From the NCBI GenBank assembly GCA_920105625.2, contig OV050030.1, positions 29,754,516-29,818,515 on the forward strand: DNA of 64,000 bases. Reading direction: 5' to 3'. The stretch comes from Clusia tigrina (taxonomy: Eukaryota; Arthropoda; Insecta; Diptera; Clusiidae). Below the pieces are notes generated by a model that was not told the DNA's origin, searched no databases, and was given only the letters and a program-made list of their open reading frames with translations. This document shows, one piece after another, positions 47,601-57,700 of the stretch (position 1 is its first letter; the number at the start of each line of letters is the position of its first letter). Position numbers and translations under genes: made by a program.

Positions 47601-50600
47601 TTGTTTGGTTTCTGTGATGGTTTTTTCGCGCAAAAAATTGTGTTTAATGATCATGCAAAATTCACTATTCTTCACTTTTACGAAAATGATCGTAGGCGAC
47701 TGTTTCAACAACACAAAAAAAATATCAAACAATGTTTGTCAAACTGGTCGTCGACCAAAAGTTAAGTTGGCCAACTTTTGTCCATTGCATTGGCAGAGAA
47801 GCTCTGACTGGGTCGCCCTTCATAGAAATACATATATTTCATCTAAGCTATCAGTTGGGAAATATGATGTGAAATACTTGACGGACTTTATGGACCGTTA
47901 CCTTACGACTGCGATTTTAAACAATTTTCGAGTTGTAGAGTTGAAAGAGGGAGTTGTGGGGTAAAGGGAGAATACAATTTGTATGACCAGTGAACCGTGA
48001 AAGTGAAGTCTTGAGCACCTGTAGGTGAGGAAAACACACAACTTGAAAAGGGATGCCAATCTGTTTTTTTTAATGAATATGCATTATTTGTGGTGGTGCG
48101 TGTTCATTTTAAACCTAATGGCAAGACCCCATGAGACGCAAAGTGCTATGGACTGAGGATCTCAGTACAAATGCTTGCAATTACGAGTATTTACAGCTCA
48201 ACAAGAAATTAATATAATGATCATTGATAAGATTAAAAAAATTATTCATTTTGGGCTGCAATCATTAAATAATGAACTGATTATCAAAAAATTATTCTGC
48301 CATTATTAATGTCGGTTAAGGCATGGAAATTAATGCAATTGAAATCATTTGTGATTTCAGAGCGATGTCGCAGTCACGAATTCAAAATGTCATAATGATT
48401 GTATATAGTAGTGTAGTCTCCGATTCTTGATGTTAGGTTAGGTTAGGTTGCGAAGACTTCTACTCGGAGACATCTATGTCCATTGTGACTGCCTTTAAAA
48501 ATCCAAAGAGGAGGCATACTCGTCCTTACCCTCGATTTCCGTATACATTGGAAGTACCATCCCTATTAAACCATTTGGTTTTCCAGATGAAAGTGAGGAG
48601 ATCCGATAAGTCCACCTTCGTTATCTCTGTCAAGCTTGTGAAGAAGCGCGACCCCAAACATTGAAGTCGTTTCAACTGTAGTCTTGGACATTGACATAAA
48701 AAGTGATAATCGATTCTATCTCTTCTTCATCATGGCAACTCCTGCATAGCCCGCTCGACGGAATACGCTAACGTTGAAGCATTGGTGCGATAGCCCACTT
48801 TAAAATTGAAACAACAAAAGGATTTGTTGGCAGAACCGATTTATTTTATACAAAATAGTTCCCTTCTGACTCAATACACCGATTTACATGGTCTAAATGT
48901 AAGTCGAATGAGTGTTTTAGTGCGTCGGCTGGGATGTACTTCAAGCCTTTTAGTTTAATAGTTTCAACGTCCACAAAACCCTTCCTTTCTTCGGCAAATG
49001 CATTTTATCTGAAAAGGTAAAAGTCCCACGGTGTCAAATCCGGAGAAGTATGCAAAAAATGGGTCACAAGTGTCGATCGATGAGATGGGGCATTATCGTG
49101 CAACAAACGGCAACTTTCTTCTGCGCGATATTCCGGCCGAATACGACAAATACGATGCACCAAACGCTTCAAAATGGCAAGATAGAGTTGTGCATTAACG
49201 TTTTGGTCTTGTAGAACGAACTCTTTGTGGATAATGCCCTTGGAATTGTAAAATCAAATCAACATTGTCTTGACTTCTCGAAACGAGATTTTTTAGATTT
49301 GGCTCGTCTGGTGTCTTTCCCTCGAGACTTCCGCGCTTGGTTTCTCGGTCATATTGAAAACACCTCGATTCATCACCAGTCACAATGTTGTAAAAGAGGT
49401 CCTTCGAATGCTGAATTCTTAAGCAACTTTTGGTCGTGATGCCGAACGAGCCGTGCAAGCATTTTCCGGTACCCCAAATTTTCATCTAAAATAGATCAAT
49501 TGATGTTTTTGAGATGCTCAATGCTAATTCCAGGAATTTTAATTAAGATTTTGGCTGATCTGTGATGAATTCACAGACGGTTTTTATGGAATCTGCGATG
49601 ATCACGGTTTTCGGTTGACCAACATGTTCGTTTTTAAACCGCGTATACAACTCATGATCTCAGACACGGGATAAAAAATCGTCACCGTAAATCTGGTTCG
49701 TCAATTGACGCGTTTTGGTGAAAATTTTACCAAGTTAAAATATTAACGTAATATTAACTCGTTGTTCGATGCTCAGCCGATGTACCGATCACACAAACAT
49801 ATTGTCACTTCAGTCGTAATAACTCCACTTCCATTAGTCCAAATGTCATGAAATGTCATGCTTGACAGAACATCAGTGAGGGTTCTACCTTTTTGATAAG
49901 TAATTGTCGCAATTGACAAAAGTAATTGTCTCACCGTAGCTGGCCTCACTGGAAATTTCAGTTTATGTCAAATTTCAGGAAATCAGTTTATTAACTACGT
50001 CCGTTTAAAGGATTTGAAGTATTTCATAACATATCAAAGTATTGAAAAAGAACTCAAAAAACTTCAATTAATAAAAATCAATTCAAGTTTTTCAACTTAT
50101 TGTAAAAAATCAATATTCAACTGAACTCTTCCAATTATCTGTAAGTTACTTTTCACAGAATCTTGAAATTAGTTGAAATCAATCGTACTGAAACGAAACG
50201 AATTTAAATCCTTCAAATTATTTGTAAAATTCTACTAAACTCGGTAATCTTGAAATTTTTGTCAATATTATCGAAATTAGTTAAATTCAAATAAAATCAT
50301 CAAAGATTGCATTTCATAATCTTAAAAATCATCTCCGTCATGTATGATGAGTCCAGTGAGCTCATAAGCAAAATGAATTCTATTTTTCATCCACAGTCTC
50401 AAAAGAAGATCAACTCATTTAATAAATTAATAAAATGTTCAATTCATTCAAAATTTTTAGAGTCTAAAATAAGTGCCCAGGGCACGGTCAAAATCAAAAG
50501 TGTGTGAGTGCGCTCGGCCTTATTCCCGAATCGTTGGCTCACACACGTACAGCTTTGACAACGTTTTGATGAAAATTTATCATTTTTCATATTTTTATTA

Positions 50601-51700
50601 GACGAATTTTAATTGGATCGTATGCGGCTATGATTGATGAGTTGTTGCTCAGTTGTTGTTTGGCCGTGAAGCAATGAACACATACGCGGATGAAAACAAA
50701 TTCATGACTGAGTTGGTAGATCGCTGTCACTCCTTGCCTATTGCCGGCTGATGAGGATGTCCGTCATATAGTGATAGAGAAGAAAAAATAAACAATATGG
50801 GATATTGCTCGAATTTTATAGGGAGCAATATCCGAAATTTTTTATATAAGGAGAAAAAAATGTATCTCCTGAGAACCAACTACCGAGGAAATGCATCTAT
50901 TGCAAAGAGTTTCCTCGGAAAAAAGTTCCATAATCATCTTCTAATATGCAACTCATTTAATTAATATTCCTTTCTTTAACTAATCTTTGATCAATTAGTC
51001 TTTTTTCTTTTTTGTTTGTTATTTTTTTAAATAAAACAAACAGCAAATCGTCTTCGTCCGATGATGATGCTATGACTCCACTCTACGAAGGCAAAAATAG
51101 ACTGAACTTTGACGTGTGCGGGAAAGCGCCAAAAACACACGTATTCATATGCAATGCTTGACGCGATATTTTGATCGTGCCCTGGGCATCTCATAAGCGT
51201 CATACCATACCTATTTATATATTAATGTTTTAGAGCTGAGTGAATATGACGCTCTCTCAGCTGTAAGCTTGGGACAAAATTAAAATAAATTTAAAATAAA
51301 TTTATCCTCTAATGTATCTGAATAGCATTTTAATATAAAATAACGAGTATAGTTAAAATTTAATCAAATTCATAATTTATCTGACCGAATTGTGACGTAT
51401 CTCTAGAAACCATCCAACCTAAATTCCATATTTCCATTGTAGCTCTTTGTGCATGGTAACAAAATCGATTTGTTGCATCAACACATCCCCATAAAGTATA
51501 TGCCCAAGGAGTACGGCGGCGAGAATGGCAGCATTGATGAGTGCATTGCTGACTGTGGCCAGAAATTGGACAAATATCGTGACTACTTTAAGGATAATGT
51601 GAATTACGGCACTAATGAGAAACTACGCCCTGGAAAACCAATCGATTTCGAAAACATGTTCGGTTTGGAAGGATCGTTTAGAAAATTAAATTTGGATTAA
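44660..51700 (+). CDS. CRAL-TRIO (alpha-tocopherol-transfer-like) protein, copy 5, with a 6-kb transposon-filled intron
   Basis: Exons 44660-44964, 45032-45404 and 51443-51700 encode 311 aa. The third exon was placed by homology: after the acceptor at 51442 it reads LFVHGNKIDLLHQHIPIKYM, LPKEYGGENGS-like MPKEYGGENGSIDE, YRDYFKDNVNYGTNEKLRPG and GSFRKLNLD. It has the same 258-nt length and phase as in the other copies, and no other exon 3 lies nearer. Intron 1 is 67 nt; intron 2 is 6038 nt, against 64-86 nt in the other copies. Start MAAQIRPLSAELQKAAIEQL. N-terminal helices: LEARTDDQFLLAFLRGCKYS. Ligand domain: GPRIYIVRSGMYPADKYSFE, IDMFEDDYVSIHGAVFILDF, HFINTPTGFDTVFNFTKPML. No stop or frameshift interrupts the coding exons. 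Whether the long intron is spliced efficiently cannot be told from sequence. Confidence 0.88.
45770..46290 (-). mobile_element. LINE RT fragment inside intron 2 of CRAL-TRIO copy 5
   Basis: The minus strand reads VERMVEKCNRAGLVLNSLL and FQSRKSC (about 46290-46160), EGEFDNAFFNFMLSAAGRHG, MDETTVKWFLFMFSKRLLTV and the PQG box YPQGALSASVVF. It ends with LQNHEIHIQAYADVVCALPS, where the YADD box is YADV. RT palm motifs are in the right order but frames are broken; inactive. Confidence 0.65.
46380..46690 (-). mobile_element. LINE C-terminal fragment inside intron 2 of CRAL-TRIO copy 5
   Basis: Minus-strand frames give SLYRTAKRCVKQSDRI, LLKLNRNHLRLLLDVITGHN, CGQHMATVGRLANHVLG and LRILGGDVLRMNNVHALPFA, DILRFINETRKF. 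This is the post-RNase H terminal segment of an RNase H LINE. It lies on the 5' side of the RT fragment at 45770-46290, the wrong order for one element, so the two are separate or rearranged pieces. Confidence 0.55.
46693..47826 (-). mobile_element. mariner element (decayed) inside intron 2 of CRAL-TRIO copy 5
   Basis: The lower end begins CGAGGGTGGGTCAGAAAGGA after a TTA. The upper end carries a similar inverted motif near 47800-47826. Minus-strand frames give KHNFLREKTITETKQRLEKI (N-terminus), KQLSARWVPRLLTIDNKHNR, SAFLRRFETVDESSMHHNTS (first catalytic Asp, TVDES) and HILSRNGKIAWIRLQIAPSS, which corresponds to the usual AKLHELGYELLPHPPYS region. Several frameshifts. About 1.13 kb, slightly short for the 1.25-1.3 kb typical of mariner. 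A close relative starts at 63.34 kb. Confidence 0.8.
47827..48432. other. Intronic, no feature seen
   Basis: AT-rich part of intron 2 of CRAL-TRIO copy 5 without coding or repeat signal. Confidence 0.35.
48433..48790 (-). mobile_element. LINE 3' end with (CCTAA)-type tail, inside intron 2 of copy 5
   Basis: The tail reads as TTAGGTTAGGTTAGGTT on the plus strand at 48433-48449. Upstream on the minus strand are GYRTNASTLAYSVERAMQEL, EEEIESIITFYVNVQ and later SSLSSGKPNGL pieces in shifting frames. The order matches the knuckle (CxxC..EEEEE....HLLCxCP) and following segment of the family at 56.7 kb. Confidence 0.5.
48795..49890 (-). mobile_element. Second mariner-like relic inside intron 2 of CRAL-TRIO copy 5
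   Basis: The minus-strand frame 49485-49195 reads YNIVTGDESRCFQYDRETKR and GSLEGKTPDEPNLKNLVSRS, matching the first catalytic Asp region (VTGDESW..YDPETK) of mariner transposases of another lineage than the copy at 46.7 kb. Downstream are decayed pieces around 49190-48980 (CCTIMPHLIDRHL, KMHLPKKGR). Ends are approximate and the inverted repeats are not clear. Confidence 0.65.
49891..50473. other. Intronic, no feature seen
   Basis: AT-rich sequence with frequent AATTTGTCAAATT-like stretches. The frame at 50307-50507 has no recognisable motif. Confidence 0.35.
50474..51188. mobile_element. Non-autonomous DNA transposon, 715 bp, in intron 2 of CRAL-TRIO copy 5
   Basis: Terminal inverted repeats of 21 bp with one mismatch: TGCCCAGGGCACGGTCAAAA at 50474 onward, and a right end (51168-51188) whose reverse complement starts TGCCCAGGGCACGATCAAAA. 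No transposase frame inside. A clear target-site duplication was not found. The CAGGGCAC start would be compatible with the hAT superfamily, which is only a suggestion. Confidence 0.7.
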
Positions 51701-51762
51701 TTCAAGTTATTTACAAAAGTTCAATTAATGTTAATATATATTAAGAATGTTTCAAAGATATA

Positions 51763-51768
51763 AATAAA
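51763..51768 (+). terminator. Poly(A) signal of CRAL-TRIO copy 5
   Basis: AATAAA 63 nt after the stop codon, the same distance as in copies 3 and 4. This supports 51443-51700 as a genuine terminal exon. Confidence 0.7.
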
Positions 51769-51899
51769 ATATGTGTCAAAACTTCATTGGATATTTACTC
51801 AAAACCCAATCATATTTTCAAGAGTAAGTAACTAATCTGTCTTTTAGTTTAATATTCTGATGACTTTTAATAGGACCCAAGTAACATTCGAATAAAACG

Positions 51900-52620
51900 A
51901 GCAAAGAAGACAGAAGTTGGGTTAGACCGACTTCGAAATACCCTTTACCCTCACATGTGCGAGCGAATTAAGCCATTTGCGATGTACATTTTATTGATAT
52001 ATCATCATTACGACCTAATGTATATTGTAACCAATTCTTATTCATATATCCTCATAAGAAGTGAAGATAGGGTAATTTTAAGTCGGGTCCTCAGAGGTAA
52101 TTATATGGGAGGGAGGCGTGGCCTTTGTATGATCGTCCCCAATTTTTGTGAAGGGCTTAGCTGAGCCAATAAACGTATTCATATCAAACACTCTTATGCA
52201 CCCAATGTGCATTACTACCATTTTCATTATTCATGATCATGATCATGATCAATACGAGCACAGCTATGCTAATTTTAAGTTTAGCCTCGAAAGTCTGGCC
52301 AGTGGGCGTGTGCTCTTTCTGAACAATTTCATTCCTTACAGATGGCTCTGTAATGTCCACAGCCTGCTTCGCATAAAATCGTCCATAAATCTTTCTGTTT
52401 TATTATGGGGCATGGCTATAAATATATACCGCCCATGGCAGGACCCACACTACATATCTAGCAAATTGCGTCACTATTCCTTCACTTTGTCCGAATTATA
52501 GTTATTTTAAAAAAGGTGCAAAAAGTTGCATATAGGGGAGGTAGGCATGGTCTTTATACAAATAGGCTCATATACCATATGGTTCTGTATTTTGGTCCAG
52601 ACTATATTCTAACCTTTCCA
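51900..52620. repeat. Long dispersed noncoding repeat (copy 2, inverted)
   Basis: Opens with AAGTTGGGTTAGACCGACTT and CGAAATACCCTTTACC, the reverse complement of the end of the copy at 12727-13835. It includes AGGCGTGGCC, GGGCGTG and similar motifs. A (TCATGA)n microsatellite lies at 52231-52250. The right boundary is uncertain. Confidence 0.55.
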
Positions 52621-53257
52621 TACACGAATGCTTCTAGAATAAAATGTACTTTGTGACGTTATGAGCAACAATGGCTGCTGATTGCTTCTAAAAGTGGACT
52701 AACATTATCCAAACTTGGGTCCTGGGTGCAGCAACTGGAAGAGTTTCCTTAAGTGGAGCTATTTAAAACGGAAGTACTTTTTCGTAAAGTATTTCCAGTT
52801 GTTTAAATTGTTGATATAAGAGATAAAACTGTAACGCCCGAGGCACTCATATTCACCAAGTGTGAATATAGTTTACAGTGCCCTGTTAACAGGCCTGTCA
52901 TTATTTTTAATTAGTCCTTAGAAAGGTTGATGACTGCTTTGAAGCATTTTAAGACGTATGACCCCATAAGTTCCTTGATTACTTAGTCTAGGTGCCCCAA
53001 GCCAGTGGGTTGCGTCTAAGGTTACCCACACCGAGTCTAAGTTGATTCCACATAGTCTACTCCACAGAAAGGTTCCGATCCAATGAAGGATACAGAAACT
53101 GCTATATTAGAAAAAAATTATTTCAATTACATTCTGATAAATTAGTAGTCCTGAAAACTTCAAAAGAAAACGATTAATTGATACAAAATGATATAATTAA
53201 CGAATTAAAATCTATGAGTTTTATTGACAGGTATAAAACCAAAAGAATATAAGTTAC
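52621..53257. other. Intergenic between CRAL-TRIO copy 5 and Aldh
   Basis: No coding frame or repeat that I can support; 3' flanks of two convergent genes. Confidence 0.4.
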
Positions 53258-53263
53258 TTTATT
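53258..53263 (-). terminator. Poly(A) signal of Aldh
   Basis: Plus-strand TTTATT (AATAAA on the minus strand), about 86 nt beyond the Aldh stop codon. Confidence 0.55.
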
Positions 53264-53348
53264 ATGAAGTGGGTATAAAGTTCACACCAAAAACATTCGA
53301 ATAAATATAAGATTTAATACATATATAAACCCGCGTCCAGTTCACTAT

Positions 53349-54697
53349 TCATGAATTCTTCTCCGCCATTCTCACGATTACACTCTTCACCTCGGTATAG
53401 TTGTGTAAAGCGTACTCGCCGTTCTCCCGTCCGTGACCGGACATTTTGTAGCCACCGAAGGGCACCTGCGCAGGCAGGACATTGTAAGTGTTAACCCAGA
53501 CCGTGCCGGCACGCACCCTATGCACAATATAGTTCGCTTTATCAATGTCCCTGGTAAAAACAGCCGCAGCTAATCCGTACTGCGATTTGTTGGCACGTTC
53601 GATAACTTCGTCCAGTTTCTTAAAACGAAAAATCTGCTGTACTGGGCCGAAGATTTCCTCTCGCGCAATGATCATGTCGTCTTGCACATCGGCAAAAACG
53701 GTAGGTTCCAGAAAATAGCCCTTCAGCTTGGGTACTCGTTTGCCGCCCGTAACTAGTTTTGCACCCTGCTGTATGCCCGTTTTGATGAAACCAATTATTT
53801 TTTCCAAATGCTCCTCACTCACTTGTGGACCCTGCTCTGTTTTCATATCGAATGGATCGCCAACACAGCGAATTTTTGCCCGTTCAACGCTGCGTGCCAC
53901 AAAATCATCATAAATTTTCTCCTCCACGAAAGTGCGTGACGCAGCTGTACAGCACTGGCCCATATTGAAGAAGAGTCCAAAATGCGACGTTTCCACAGCA
54001 TACCGTATATCGGAATCGGCCAAGACAATACTAGGACTTTTGCCGCCTAGCTCCAAAGACACTCGCTTCAGATTGGATTTGCCCGAAGCTTGTTGTATTT
54101 GTTTGCCAACCTCAGTAGAGCCGGTAAATGCTACTTTATCCACATCACAATGATTGGCTAACAGGGCACCTGCACTGCCAAAACCAGTTATCACATTGAC
54201 CACACCCTCGGGAAAGCCCGCTTCTTTCACAAGTTGCGCCACATACAAAGCAGTTAAGGGCGTCTGCTCTGCAGGCTTCAATATCACAGTATTCCCAGTG
54301 GCTAACGCTGGTCCAAATTTCCAACAAAGCATCAGAATCGGGAAATTCCAGGGTATAATTTGTGCGCACACACCAACCGGTTCGTAGCGGGTGTAGGCAA
54401 AGTAATCGCCATCCATGGGAACAGTCTTACCATGATTCTTGTCTGCCCAACCCGCATAGTAGCGTAAATGCTTAATGGCCATTGGCAGGTCAATGCTATA
54501 CGCCGCGGAAAAGGGTTTGCCATTATTCAAAGTCTCCAAGCTCTGTTTAGGAAGAATGAGATTTTTGATCAGAGAGATATGAATAGCCAAACTGGGGTAA
54601 GATAGCTACTAAGGTTTATGAATTAAATTATAATAAAAAGAGAGACAAATGTAACTAAGAATGGAATTTCAAATATAGTACAGTATATTTTAGAGTC

Positions 54698-54792
<95 letters not shown>

Positions 54793-57700
54793 TATTTTAT
54801 GTTTTGAGTGCTATTATATCTGATATATATTTTTCCAACAACAAAAATAAAAAAAAACACAGAGGCTTTATTTTTATGTTCTCACCAATTATATAAAGAA
54901 AAGAGAGAGAAGGAATATTTTTCAGAGAAATTCATTAATCTTCCACCCACTTTTGTGACAGAAACTGTGACTGTCATGGCTGAAAAACCCAAGGTGCCAC
55001 CACTACAAGTTGTCTCTTCTTCTTCTAAGTTAATTGACAAACAACAGCTGTTTCTGTTTTCAATTTGATTCTGTTTCTGTTTTCAGTTTCTGTTTTCTGT
55101 TTGATTCTGTTTCATTTTTCTTCCAGTTCTTAATGTGTGCTACGATTATCCAAATCAATCACAGACTTTCAGAATTAGATTTCTAATTTGTTAAGGTGCA
55201 AAGTGAAATAAAGCAGAAACGAGTACAGAATTCAGTACATTAGCAACAGAAACTAAATTCAGTACATTAGCAACAGAAACTAAATTCAGTTCATTAGCAA
55301 CAGAAACTAAATTCAGTTCATTAGCAACAGAAACTAAATTCAGTACATTAGCAGCAGAAACTAAATTCTGTACATTAGCAACAGAAACGAAATTCAGTAC
55401 ATTAGACAATTAGCAACAGAAACAAATTTCAGTACATTAGCAACAAACAAAATTCAGTACATTAGCAACAGAAACAAAATTCAGTACATTAGCAACAGAA
55501 AGAGAATCCAGTACATTAGCAACATAAACAAAATCAACAAACGAATTAACAGAATAGCTACCAAATGTAACGACGAAAACTGAGCGTTTGTAGACAGAAC
55601 AGAAACATATAATCTTGAGTTGCTTCTGTAGCAGAAATCGTCAAATATATTAAAGTAATATATAGTCAATGCTAGCGACATAAATGCATTTTAATGATTT
55701 TAAATTTATAGCTTGTAATAATTATGATTTGTTAATAATGTGTTTAGATTTTCAATATAGTTAAAAAGACGTCTTCCGTTGCAGTAGCCACAGTTTCCTT
55801 ACTTTATTTGCAAAACTCCATTTATTGACGCTCGTCAATTTCAACCGCTAAAAATACACACGCGTGAAGGCATGCGTCACTGCGTTCAAAGGCTAGAGGA
55901 AGTTCTACAAGAAGTATATAAGCGACTGCCCAATTGACATCGAGATGAGTGAACAAGTGAAAGTGACCAACTGAACATCGTAGTAGCAGCAGCAGTGGAA
56001 AAGTGAGCATTGCCGAGAGTGTACATCGAAGTAGCAAATCATTTAACCAGTGAGAGTGACAAAATGAACATCGGTGGCAGCAAGTGAGCATAGCCAAATC
56101 CTGACTGGCAGCAAGCATAGTGAGCGTCGTATTGGCAAGATCAGTTAACTAATATCAAGTGACAATAGAAGAGTGAACATTGTATAAACAACAAACAGTT
56201 AACCAGTAGCATAATAAACATCGTGTAGCAACAGGCAGTTAAGCAGTGATCGTCGCAGAGCGGACATTGTTAGCAACGGGTACTTGAAGCGGATGGAAAT
56301 AGAAAATGGTGTTGCAACAACTGACTAACTGAAGCAAACTACAAGCGAAGGCGAAGTGTGAGAAGCGAGCAAATAGAATTATAGCCAATAGTAAGTTGGA
56401 AGAATACTAATAAAGCCAATTGTTCGAACTGAAGAAAGAATTGTTTGCTTATTTCACAATCCAGCGATACGAATCCAAGTATTGAGCTTGATAACAGTAT
56501 GTTCCGCTAACTGGACCCATATTATAAGATTCAAAACCTGAATGCCAACTTTTTGTTTATCCCCTTTTTATAATGCCTCATAATTGATAGAACAACTTGT
56601 AATGCATCTCTTATGTATCAGATATTTTGGGCCATATCTGAAATGGAACGACAACTAAGGCGAAAAAACCAGATAATTCATAAATTTGGTATTTCCTAAT
56701 TCCCTTGACTTGACTCCACACTTCTAAAGCGGGTAGGTAGGTAGGTAGGTAAAGCGGCCACCCGAAAAGGGCGCACTTAGGCCAACATTGACCCTTTGTG
56801 ATACCGCATGGGACAGCAGGTCCCATCCCTTTCAAAGGTCCAGCCATTTGGAGCTTTTAATGAAGCTGTTGATGGAGCTAATCTTTTTTTTGAGATATCT
56901 CCCAAGGAGTCCAAAAAGTAGTCGCCTAGGAAAGTGCGCCTCCTTCTGGACAAAGCTGGACACGTGCACAACAGGTGAGCAGTAGACTCTTCCTCCTCCT
57001 CGTCCATGCAACTCCTGCAGAAGTCATTAGAGGCGATCCCCAGCCTACACCCGTGTGTGCCTAGAGTCCAGTGTCCCGTTAAGACGCTAATCACGGGACC
57101 TATGCTTTGTCTATTTAGAGCCAGTAGGTCCTTAGAGCGCTTGACATTTATCTCTGGCCAGGTTTGTCTAGCTATTTTACATCCTGAAAGTTCAGACCAG
57201 CGCCTGCCCGCTGTTCCTAAGGATATTGTATTTACTAAGAGCTTACATGTGGCAATAGGAATACCGAATTGCGACCTATCTGGTTCCATCGGTATGGTAG
57301 TACCCTCACGGGCAAGTTCATCCGCCTTGTAGTTCCCTGTAATATCTCTGTGACCGGGAACCCAGCACAGATGCAGACGGGTCTGCTTAGCTATCTCGTC
57401 TAAAGATTTGCGACAGCTCTTGACGGCTTTTGAGGTGATAATAACCGAATCCAGGGAGCGCAAAGCAGCTTGGCTGTCGGACAGAATGCAAATATCAAGT
57501 CCAGATATCTTCTTCTTCCTTAGCCAAGACAGTGCTGCCTCTATAGCCGCGACCTCTGCCTGAAAAACACTGCAGTGGTCGGGCATCCTAAAGGACATGT
57601 TAATATCCAAATCTTCTGAGAATACACCACCTCCCACCCTACTCTGTAGTTTGGATCCATCTGTGTAGATGTGAACCCCTTCTACATGAGTGGGGATGCC

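Noticed and set aside
55191..55409. Repetitive LVSVAN peptide frame
   Set aside because: Translation of the 27-bp minisatellite.
55740..56470. A complete LTR retrotransposon
   Set aside because: No second LTR, gag or pol nearby; only a tentative solo-LTR call is kept.
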